This document shows positions 38,329 to 45,350 of a stretch of 64,000 nt of DNA, piece by piece. This DNA comes from Pararhodobacter zhoushanensis (GTDB lineage Bacteria > Pseudomonadota > Alphaproteobacteria > Rhodobacterales > Rhodobacteraceae). The first letter of the stretch is position 1. Every line of letters begins with the position of its first letter. Under the pieces are notes generated by a model. It was not told where the DNA came from. It did not search any database and worked only from the letters and a program-made list of their open reading frames with translations. The position numbers and the translations under genes were made by a program. Location of the stretch: positions 4,359,865 to 4,423,864 of the forward strand of contig NZ_JAPDFL010000001.1 of assembly GCF_025949695.1 (NCBI RefSeq), in the 5' to 3' direction.

Positions 38329-39303
38329 TCAGCGCGTTTGCGCGGCCAGATCGACCCAGCGCGCCACATCCTCGGCGACCATCAGGTCAGACTGATAGGT
38401 GGTCGAGGACAGGTCGCGGAACACCGCGCGTTCCTCGGCTGACAGGCGCTGGACGGTGACGCCTGCGGCCTCAAGATCGGTGAGGGCAGTGTCGGTCATG
38501 CCCGCCAGCCACGCGCGGTTGGCAGCATTGCCCGCCTCGACCGCCGCATCGACGGCAGCGCGGTCGGCGTCGGACAGGTCAGAGTACCACGCCTGCGAGA
38601 ACAGCACGGCGCGCAGCGGGATGATCACCCCGGCGTCCGAGAAGTTGCGCACAAAGTCGGTCTGGCCGAACATGATCGGCACGGTGGGCGAGTTCAGGTA
38701 ACCGTCGATCACGCCGGTTTGCAGGCCGGTCGGCACCTCGCCCCACGGCACGATCGTGCCGCTGGAACCCCAGGCCTGATACATCGCGATCTGCGCGTCA
38801 TCGAGGGCGCGCATGCGCAAGCCGCTCATGTCGGCGGGGCTGCGCACCGCCTGATCGGTGGTGATGATGCCCGACGACGGCCCCAGCGGCACCAGCGCGG
38901 CAAGGATCACTTCTTGCCCCGCGATGGACTCGTTGATCCGGGCGAACACGTCACCGGCGGCCAGCGCGCGGTCCATATGGGCGGCATCGTCAAAGATATA
39001 GGGCAGCCGGACGCCGTAGATGAACGGATCGACTTGCGCGACCGAGCGGACATCGGACAGCGAGACTTCCAGCAGGCCGGTGCTGATCTGGTCGAAGACC
39101 TCGGCCTCGGCCCCCACCGCGCCGCGCGGCAGTTCGCGCACGTCCATCCCGGCGGCGGTGAGCGAGGCTTCAAACGCGCTCACCCAGTTATACGAGCCCG
39201 AGGTGGCCAGATCCGGCGCGGTATCCAGCGCGATCTTCACCTCGGCCTGTGCTGCGGTGGCGGCTGCCAGCAGGGTGGCAAGGGTCAGTGTGGTCAGTTT
39301 CAT
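38329..39303 (-). CDS. TRAP transporter substrate-binding protein (DctP type)
   Basis: This periplasmic receptor captures the substrate and delivers it to the DctQM permease. The 324-residue product has a signal peptide (MKLTTLTLATLLAAATAAQA, cleavage after AQA). The family's organic-acid site region includes LRMRALDDAQIAMYQAWG and VPWGEVPTGLQTGVIDGYLN. Ligands of DctP proteins are mostly carboxylates; the Arg that usually binds the carboxylate is probably in GLRMRAL. It lies 18 bases downstream of dctM. Confidence 0.92.
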   Translation of the reverse strand: MKLTTLTLATLLAAATAAQAEVKIALDTAPDLATSGSYNWVSAFEASLTAAGMDVRELPRGAVGAEAEVFDQISTGLLEVSLSDVRSVAQVDPFIYGVRLPYIFDDAAHMDRALAAGDVFARINESIAGQEVILAALVPLGPSSGIITTDQAVRSPADMSGLRMRALDDAQIAMYQAWGSSGTIVPWGEVPTGLQTGVIDGYLNSPTVPIMFGQTDFVRNFSDAGVIIPLRAVLFSQAWYSDLSDADRAAVDAAVEAGNAANRAWLAGMTDTALTDLEAAGVTVQRLSAEERAVFRDLSSTTYQSDLMVAEDVARWVDLAAQTR

Positions 39304-39321
39304 GGTCGTTCCTCCCTAAGA

Positions 39322-40605
39322 TCAGTTCACGGCGAAACCGGCGAAGCGCGGCAGCGCAAGGCTGATTTCCGGCCAATAGGCCAGCGCCAGCAGCAACAGG
39401 ATCTGCACGGCGATAAACGGCAGCGCAGCCCGCGCCAGCCGCCAGTAGTTGAGGTCCGTCAGGGCTGCGACGACGACCAGACATTTGCCCAAAGGCGGCG
39501 TGATCAGGCCGATGCACAGGTTGAAGCACAGCACGATACCCAGATGGATCGGGTTGATCCCCTGCTCGACCGCCTGCGGGACAAAGAGCGGGATCAGCAG
39601 GGTCAGGGCCACCGGCGTGTCCATGAACATGCCCGCGACCAGAAAGATGGCGATCAGGAAAAACAGGTACTTGGTGCCGGTCAGGCCGATGCTGTCGACC
39701 CAGTCCGCCAAGGCCTCGGACCAGCCCAGTTGCCCGGCCAGATAGCCCAGAAGCGAGATCGCGGCGAGGATGATGAAGATCGTGCCGGTCAGGCGGGCGG
39801 TGGCTTCCAGCGCCTCGGCCACCATTTTGACGCTCAGGCCGTTGTAGAACAGGCCCGCCAGCAGCGCGAAGCAGACGGCGACGGCAGAGCCTTCGGTGGG
39901 CGTGGCAAGGCCGAACACCAGCGTGCCAAGGATGATCACCGGCAGCATCAGCGCCGGTGCCGCGCGGCGCAGAGCGGGCCAGAAGCGCGGCAGGCTGGGA
40001 TCGCGGCCACCGGGGTGGTTGCGCAGATGCGCGATCAGGGTGTTGAGCGCCATCAACGATACGGCCAGCAGCAGGCCCGGCACGATCCCCGCCGAGAACA
40101 GCGCGCCGACCGACACGCCGGTCAGCCCGCCGTAGATGATCATGATGATCGAGGGCGGGATGATCGGGCCGATCATTGACGAAGCCGCCGTGATCGCTCC
40201 GGCGTAATAGCGGTCATACCCGCGCGCGACCATCTCGGGGACAAAGGTGCGCGACAGGGCGGCTGAGTCCGCGATGGCCGAGCCCGAGATCCCGGCAAAG
40301 AACACCGAGGTCAGGATGTTGACGTGGCCCAGCCCGCCCTTGAAACGGCCGACCATCGCCATGGCAAAGTCGATCAGGCTGCGGGTGACGCCCGCGCGGG
40401 TCATGATTTCCGCCGTCAGGATGAACAGCGGCATCGCCATGAAGGAAAACACGTCGAGCTGCGCGAAGATGCGTTGCGGCATGATCGACAGGTATTGCGC
40501 GCGGTCGGCAGCGAAAAAGGTCACCACCGACACCGCGCCCATCAGATAGGCAAAGGCGGTGCCGCTGATCAGCAGCACGACAAAGGCGAGGGGCGCGATC
40601 CACAT
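39322..40605 (-). CDS. TRAP transporter large permease (DctM type)
   Basis: This is the sodium- or proton-coupled transport subunit of the TRAP system. The start is the ATG at 40605 (MWIAPLAFVVLLISGTAFAY) with AGGAG upstream, giving 427 residues. Readings back to 40833 are non-homologous. It has about 12 membrane helices and the family motifs SGSAIADSAALSRTFVPEM and IIPPSIIMIIYGGLTGVSVG. It begins 10 bases after the amidase stop. The gene order M-P-Q is less common than P-Q-M. Confidence 0.93.
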   Translation of the reverse strand: MWIAPLAFVVLLISGTAFAYLMGAVSVVTFFAADRAQYLSIMPQRIFAQLDVFSFMAMPLFILTAEIMTRAGVTRSLIDFAMAMVGRFKGGLGHVNILTSVFFAGISGSAIADSAALSRTFVPEMVARGYDRYYAGAITAASSMIGPIIPPSIIMIIYGGLTGVSVGALFSAGIVPGLLLAVSLMALNTLIAHLRNHPGGRDPSLPRFWPALRRAAPALMLPVIILGTLVFGLATPTEGSAVAVCFALLAGLFYNGLSVKMVAEALEATARLTGTIFIILAAISLLGYLAGQLGWSEALADWVDSIGLTGTKYLFFLIAIFLVAGMFMDTPVALTLLIPLFVPQAVEQGINPIHLGIVLCFNLCIGLITPPLGKCLVVVAALTDLNYWRLARAALPFIAVQILLLLALAYWPEISLALPRFAGFAVN

Positions 40606-40615
40606 CGGCGGGCTC

Positions 40616-42139
40616 CTAGACGGCGGTCGGCGCAGACAGCGCGGCGCTGGCGGCGTCGCTCTGCGGCGGATGGGTGACGATCGCGCGCAGATCGACGGTG
40701 GAGCGGGTGAGCGCGTCAAGGTCAGGGCGCGGGCGGGCGGTGTCCGGGTCGCGGGCCAGCAGCGCCTCGAGGCTGCGCGCGCAGGCCAGAAGGCCCGCGT
40801 CACCGCGCACCGGGCCGAGCAGTTGCAGGCCAAAGGGCATGCCCGCCGGGTCCAGCCCGCTGGGCAGGGTGATCGCCGGGCCGCCGGTCAGCGACCCGCG
40901 ATAGGTCAGCGCCAGCCAGCGGTAGTAGATGTCCATGTCCTGCCCGTCGATCTGCGTGGCATGCGACTGCGTCCACGGGAAGGGCGAGACGGGCGCGGTG
41001 GGCAGCAGGATCGCATCCAGCCCGGCGATGCGGGCGTTGAACTGGCGCAGGATGCGGGTCTGCTCGGCATGCGCCCAGGCGCGGTCGGCAAGGCTAAAGC
41101 CCAGACCCAGCTGCACATTGGCGTGGATATGCGGGCCGAAATTGTCGGGATCGGTCTGGGTGGCGGTGCCAAAGGCGGCAACGAAGCTTTCGGCGCGCAG
41201 GATGTCGAAAGCGCGGTCCATGGCGCCGAGGGTCAGGTCCACCGGGCGCAGCTCGGCCACATCGGGCTTGAGCGCGGCGAGGCGGGCGCGGAAGGTGGCA
41301 CGGATCTGCGGATCAACCGGCGCGCCGCCGAAATCCTCGCTATAGCCCAGCCGCAGGGTGCCGGGGTCGCGCGGGAGCAGGGCATCGAAGCGGGCGGGGT
41401 CCGACGGCGCGGACAAGGGATCGCCCGGATCGAAGCCGTGGCAGGCGCGCAGCATCAGCACCAGATCGTCCACGGTGCGCGCCATCGGCCCCAGCACCGA
41501 GATCGCCGACCAGCCCAGGGGCCGCGTCGGATGCGCGATCACATCGACCGAGGGGCGATAACCAACGATGCCACACAGCGCGGCGGGCAGGCGCAGCGAG
41601 CCGCCGGTGTCCGAGCCGGTGGCCAGCGGCACCAGATCCGCCGCCAGCGCCGCAGCCGAACCCCCCGACGAGCCGCCAACGATCAGCGCCGGGTTGAACG
41701 GGTTGCCGGTTGCGCCCCAGACCGGGTTGCGGGTGTTGCCGCCTGCGCCCAGCTCTGGCACGTTGGTCTTGGCCAGCACGATGGCCCCGGCAGCGCGCAG
41801 GCGGGCGACCATGGGCAGGTCCTGCACCGGAACATGGTTGCGCGAGCGCGGGTTGCCATAGGTGGTCAGCAGGCCCTTGGTTTCCTGCAAATCCTTGACG
41901 CCAATCGGCAAACCATCGAGCAACCCTTTCGGCTGACCCTTGGCCCAACGCTGGGTCGAGAGCGCCGCCTCGGCCCGTGCCGCGTCGATGTCGAAGGCGG
42001 TCAGCGCGTTGATAGCGGGATTGATCGCGGCGATATGCGCCAGCAGCGCGTCCAGCAGGGTGCTGGGCGTCAGGGTGCCCTGCGCGAATGCGGTGAGCAT
42101 CTGGTGCGCCGTCAGCGCGGCGAGTGGATGTGCGGTCAT
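40616..42139 (-). CDS. Amidase (amidase signature family)
   Basis: Amidase-signature enzymes hydrolyse amides with a Ser-cisSer-Lys triad. The 507-residue product has Lys82 in IGVKDLQETKG, the Gly/Ser-rich block VGGSSGGSAAALAADLVPLA with the cis-Ser at 157-158, and the nucleophile Ser181 in GSDTGGSLRLPA. It is first in a same-strand unit with the TRAP transporter and the flavoprotein, and directly downstream of a LysR gene. It may deaminate the imported compound, or release it. Substrate unknown. Confidence 0.92.
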   Translation of the reverse strand: MTAHPLAALTAHQMLTAFAQGTLTPSTLLDALLAHIAAINPAINALTAFDIDAARAEAALSTQRWAKGQPKGLLDGLPIGVKDLQETKGLLTTYGNPRSRNHVPVQDLPMVARLRAAGAIVLAKTNVPELGAGGNTRNPVWGATGNPFNPALIVGGSSGGSAAALAADLVPLATGSDTGGSLRLPAALCGIVGYRPSVDVIAHPTRPLGWSAISVLGPMARTVDDLVLMLRACHGFDPGDPLSAPSDPARFDALLPRDPGTLRLGYSEDFGGAPVDPQIRATFRARLAALKPDVAELRPVDLTLGAMDRAFDILRAESFVAAFGTATQTDPDNFGPHIHANVQLGLGFSLADRAWAHAEQTRILRQFNARIAGLDAILLPTAPVSPFPWTQSHATQIDGQDMDIYYRWLALTYRGSLTGGPAITLPSGLDPAGMPFGLQLLGPVRGDAGLLACARSLEALLARDPDTARPRPDLDALTRSTVDLRAIVTHPPQSDAASAALSAPTAV

Positions 42140-42248
42140 TGGCCCTCTGACCGGATCGCCCGCGGGGCGGTCCGTGCCTTAATTTTCTCCCTCTGTTATG
42201 GTTATGGGGAAAATTCGGCCGGGAATATTGAATTATGCGGCGAGAACC

Positions 42249-43196
42249 TTAACCATTCGGCATGGTTTTACGCTCTGCCGCCGCCTGATCCAGACAGCGC
42301 AGGAACAGCGCGAGGGTGTTGTTGGTCTCGGCCCCGCGGGCGTGCCAGAAGCTGCGCGCCTCGGACAAAAGGCCATCGGTTTCCAGCGGCAGCACGACGA
42401 TATCGCCGCGCGCGACATGGGTCTGGGCAAGGCTCTTGGGGAACAGACCCAGCACCGGCATGTCCCGCATCAACGCCAGATTGAGCGGCAGCGAAACCGA
42501 GGCGATGGTGTTGGTCGGCAGCGGCAGGCCAAGCTGGGCGAAATACGCCTCGACCGCATTGCGCGCGACGGAGGTGCTTTGCGGCAAGAGCCAGGGCCAG
42601 TCGGTGACATCGGCCCATTGGAGGGAGTCGCGCAGGCCCAGCGGGTGATCGCGCCCGGCGACGACCACCACGGCGTCGCGCATCAACACGCTTTGGCGCA
42701 CACCGGGCAGTTCCTGCGGTTGCCAGGTGCGGGCGATCAGCAGGTCGATCTGCCCGGCTTCGAACTGCGGATAAAGGGCGGTGAAATGCCCCTCGGTGAT
42801 GGTCACGCTGGCGGTCGGCGCGCCGCGTTTGAACAGCGTCAGCGCGGCGGGCAACAGGATCGGCGCAACCGAACTGACGACACCGATACTGACCGATCCG
42901 GTGATGCCGGTCGCCATGGCCTCGATGTCAAAGGCGGCGCGGTCAAGCTGGCTGAGCACCTGCTGCGCATGCACGGCAAGGCGCGCGCCGATGGGGGTGA
43001 GGAACAGCCGGTTGCGTTCACGCGTGACCAGCGGCGTGCCGACGAGGCGCTCCAGCTCGGCGATCTGCTTGGAGATCGCGGGCTGCGAGAGGTTCAGCGC
43101 CTCGGCCACCCGCGCCACCAGTTTGAGATCGGCCAGCGTGGCGATGACCCGCAAATGGCGCAGGGTCAGCAGCTTGCTCAGATCGGCGGTCAGCAT
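42249..43196 (-). CDS. LysR-family transcriptional regulator
   Basis: The start is the ATG at 43196 (MLTADLSKLLTLRHLRVIAT), giving 315 residues. The longer reading to 43280 adds an Arg-rich segment. The N-terminal winged helix-turn-helix spans about residues 11-70 (RVAEALNLSQPAISKQIAEL), followed by a substrate-binding co-inducer domain from residue 95. It is upstream of and on the same strand as the amidase-TRAP operon, separated by 109 bases. It is the natural candidate to control that operon in response to the imported substrate. Confidence 0.92.
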   Translation of the reverse strand: MLTADLSKLLTLRHLRVIATLADLKLVARVAEALNLSQPAISKQIAELERLVGTPLVTRERNRLFLTPIGARLAVHAQQVLSQLDRAAFDIEAMATGITGSVSIGVVSSVAPILLPAALTLFKRGAPTASVTITEGHFTALYPQFEAGQIDLLIARTWQPQELPGVRQSVLMRDAVVVVAGRDHPLGLRDSLQWADVTDWPWLLPQSTSVARNAVEAYFAQLGLPLPTNTIASVSLPLNLALMRDMPVLGLFPKSLAQTHVARGDIVVLPLETDGLLSEARSFWHARGAETNNTLALFLRCLDQAAAERKTMPNG

Positions 43197-43338
43197 GGGC
43201 GCGGTTTCCTTGGACGGGGCGCGGCCATTGTGCACCGCGCCGCGGCCGCGAACAATCGTGCGCCTGCGCCGCCGCCCCATGCGGCTTGCCGGTCGTGGCG
43301 AGGGACGCTAGGGATCGCGCTCAGCCTTGGGGGGTGCG

Positions 43339-44295
43339 ATGCAGCTCATCACGACAAAATCCGCGATGCGCGACACCGCGCGCAGCTGGCGCGCGGCGGG
43401 CGAGGCGGTTGCGCTGGTGCCGACTTCAAGCTTTGTGCATGACGGGCACAAGGCGCTGGTCGCGCGGGCCAAGAGCGAGGGGGCCCGGGTTGTCGTGTCG
43501 ATCTTTGCCAGCCCCACGCCCTTTGGTCTGACCGATGACGTCGCCACGCGGTCGCGCGTGCCGGAATGGGATGAGGCAATGTTGCAGTCGGCCGGGGTGG
43601 ACGCGGTCTTCGTACCCTCGGTTGACGAGATGGTCGGGCCAGACGCGCAAACCATCGTGGAAACGACCGAGCTGGCAAAGACATTGATCGGCAAGTTCAG
43701 GCCGGTGCATTTCCGCAGCGTGGCGACGGCGTTTGCCAAGCTGTGCAACATCGTGCAGCCGGATATGGCCTGCTTTGGCGAGAAGGATTATCAGCAGCTC
43801 TGTGTGATCCGCCAGATGGTGCGCGATCTGGATATGCCGGTGCGGGTGCTGAGCGTCCCGACCGTGCGTGACGCCGACGGGCTGGCCCTGTCCACCCGCA
43901 ATGCGCGCCTGACGCCTGGGGAGCGGAGCGCCGCGCTGGCGCTGTCACGCGCCCTGTTCGAGGCCGAAGAGATGGCGAAAACCGGCATCACGGCGTCCCG
44001 GCTGCGGGCCTGGGTCGCGGCGACACTTCAGGCAGACCCACGGGCCGAGCTGCAATCCGCCGACATCCGCGACGCCGAAACGCTGGCAACCATCGCCGGG
44101 CCGCTGACCGCGCCGGCGGTGCTGCTGCTGGCGGTGCGGTTCGGGGCGGTGCTGCTGCTGGATCAGCGGGTGGTCCAGCCTGAGGACGCGCAGATCGGGG
44201 GGCTGCTCGCCCCCCGACCCCCTCGCCCGGGGAGGGGGCACGCCCCTCCCCGGGACCCCTCCTGTGGATACTTAGAGACAGAAAATGCAGCTTAA
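43339..44295 (+). CDS. panC: Divergent pantothenate synthetase-like protein (PanC family)
   Basis: PanC joins pantoate and beta-alanine using ATP. The 318-residue product keeps much of the core (CFGEKDYQQLCVIRQMVRDL, VPTVRDADGLALSTRNARL). Its substrate motifs are altered. The family PTMGxLHxGH reads PTSSFVHDGH at residues 28-37, and the pantoate-binding FVNPxQF reads FASPTPF at 56-62. GKFRPVHFRSV replaces the usual GxxRPGHFxGV. It may have a changed substrate. The last 35 residues (from about QPEDAQIGG) are encoded by GC-rich hairpins and repeat copy F, not family sequence. The start is ATG 43339 behind a G-rich Shine-Dalgarno. No panB is adjacent. Confidence 0.75.
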   Translation: MQLITTKSAMRDTARSWRAAGEAVALVPTSSFVHDGHKALVARAKSEGARVVVSIFASPTPFGLTDDVATRSRVPEWDEAMLQSAGVDAVFVPSVDEMVGPDAQTIVETTELAKTLIGKFRPVHFRSVATAFAKLCNIVQPDMACFGEKDYQQLCVIRQMVRDLDMPVRVLSVPTVRDADGLALSTRNARLTPGERSAALALSRALFEAEEMAKTGITASRLRAWVAATLQADPRAELQSADIRDAETLATIAGPLTAPAVLLLAVRFGAVLLLDQRVVQPEDAQIGGLLAPRPPRPGRGHAPPRDPSCGYLETENAA

Positions 44296-44374
44296 CGGCG
44301 CGTTAACCGTTCTTTGCTCTTCAAATATCCTCAGGGGGTGAGGCCGTCAGGCCGAGGGGGGCAGACGCCCCCCT
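44266..44374 (+). repeat. Composite palindromic intergenic element, copy F (left arm inside panC-like gene)
   Basis: The left arm GGATACTTAGAGACAG starts at 44266, within the reading frame of the panC-like gene. CTTAAC and GTTAAC follow with a 5-base loop, then the AAATATCC core at 44323-44330. Hairpin 1 is GGCC, GTCA, GGCC (44342-44353). Hairpin 2 is GGGGGGC (44356-44362), AGAC, GCCCCCC (44367-44373). It lies between the convergent panC-like gene and sodB. It lacks GAATT before hairpin 1. Confidence 0.85.
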
Positions 44375-44391
44375 GCGCGCGGCACGCGCGC

Positions 44392-44424
44392 CGCAACGAG
44401 GGGGCTCGATGCCCCCGAGTTGCG
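44392..44424 (-). terminator. Long hairpin, GC hairpin family copy 2
   Basis: CGCAAC (44392-44397) pairs with GTTGCG (44419-44424). Between them are a tandem GA mismatch, GGGGGC, TCGAT and GCCCCC. Read on the minus strand the inner block is GGGGGCATCGAGCCCCC, identical to the hairpin after dapA, but the outer arms differ and still match each other. Confidence 0.7.
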
Positions 44425-44437
44425 GGGTTCCAGACGC

Positions 44438-44464
44438 AAAAGGGGGGCGCGCGGCCCCCCTTTT
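44438..44464 (-). terminator. Bidirectional terminator downstream of sodB
   Basis: AAAAGGGGGG (44438-44447) pairs perfectly with CCCCCCTTTT (44455-44464) around CGCGCGG. It is 23 bases past the sodB stop, with a T run on the minus strand side and TTTT on the plus strand. It should end sodB transcription and block readthrough from the panC-like side. Confidence 0.85.
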
Positions 44465-44487
44465 CCTGTCTCGTATCGGCGCGGGGT

Positions 44488-45090
44488 TCAGCCCAGACGC
44501 GCGGCGACGTTTTCCCAGTTGACCAGCTTGTCGAGGAAGTTGGTCAGGTAGGCCGGGCGCTTGTTGCGGAAGTCGATGTAGTAGGAATGCTCCCACACGT
44601 CGCAGCCCAAGAGCGCGGTCTGGCCAAAGCACAGCGGGTTCACGCCGTTTTCGGTTTTGGTGACCTTCAGCCCGCCGTCGGTGTCTTTCACCAGCCAGGC
44701 CCAGCCCGAGCCGAATTGACCGGCGCCAGCCGCCGAGAAATCTTCCTTGAACTTGTCGACCGAGCCGAAGCTGTCAACGATCGCCTTTTCCAGCGAACCG
44801 GGCATGGCATTGCCGCCGGGGCCCATCATTTCCCAGAACTGGGTGTGGTTCCAGTGCTGCGAGGCGTTGTTGAAGATGCCGTTCTGCGCCACGGCGCCCG
44901 ACTGGTAGGTGCCCTTGACGATCTCTTCGACCGACTTGCCTTCCCACTCGGTGCCGGCAATCAGCTTGTTGCCGTTGTCGACATAGGCCTTGTGGTGGAT
45001 GTCGTGGTGGAATTCCAGCGTTTCCTTGGACATGCCGAGCGAGGCCAGAGCATCGTGGGCATAGGGAAGATCGGGAAGGGTGAAGGACAT
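44488..45090 (-). CDS. sodB: Superoxide dismutase (Fe/Mn family)
   Basis: This enzyme dismutates superoxide in the cytoplasm. The start is the ATG at 45090 (MSFTLPDLPYAHDALASLGM), giving 200 residues. The reading back to 45294 runs over the ccoS region. The metal ligands fit the family: His28 in LEFHHDIHHKAYV, His82 in ASQHWNHTQFW, and Asp and His in DVWEHSYYIDFRNKRPAYL. GGGNAMPGSL and AGAGQFGSGWAWL are as expected for iron enzymes, although Fe/Mn preference cannot be proven by eye. It stands next to the cbb3 assembly genes. Confidence 0.96.
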   Translation of the reverse strand: MSFTLPDLPYAHDALASLGMSKETLEFHHDIHHKAYVDNGNKLIAGTEWEGKSVEEIVKGTYQSGAVAQNGIFNNASQHWNHTQFWEMMGPGGNAMPGSLEKAIVDSFGSVDKFKEDFSAAGAGQFGSGWAWLVKDTDGGLKVTKTENGVNPLCFGQTALLGCDVWEHSYYIDFRNKRPAYLTNFLDKLVNWENVAARLG

Positions 45091-45181
45091 CGCGGTACCT
45101 CTTTCGTTTGGTTGCGTTGGGGGTAATAAGTGCCTCACGCACCAAAAGGTCAAGTGCAACCGGCCCGCGATCTGGGTTCCA

Positions 45182-45341
45182 TCACGGTTTAGGGTGGTCG
45201 TCGTAGTCGCCGCGCAGGATGCGCTGGCTGTCGCCTTCGGGGTCATCGTATTGCCCGCGCCGCAGGGTCCACCAGAAGGCCAGCAGCCCTGCAATCCCCA
45301 AAAGCAGCGAAACCGGAATCAGGATCGCCAGAATATCCATG
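45182..45341 (-). pseudogene. ccoS: cbb3 oxidase maturation protein CcoS, frameshifted
   Basis: CcoS (FixS) is a small single-helix membrane protein needed for cofactor insertion into cbb3 oxidase. From ATG 45341 the protein reads MDILAILIPVSLL, then goes out of frame at the A run 45300-45304 (T run on the coding strand). One base fewer restores LGIAGLLAFWWTLRRGQYDD and a stop at 45182-45184, giving 52 residues, the family size with its RxGQYDD motif. The 160-base span is not divisible by three. It starts 9 bases after the ccoI stop. Sequencing error is a strong alternative to real loss. Confidence 0.82.
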
Positions 45342-45350
45342 CCTTGATCC

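Noticed and set aside
10758..44374. CRISPR array as explanation of the repeats
   Set aside because: Copies are thousands of bases apart in different intergenic gaps, with no regular spacers and no cas genes.
45091..45294. N-terminal extension of sodB to 45294
   Set aside because: The extra residues are the shadow of ccoS; the family N-terminus starts at the ATG at 45090.
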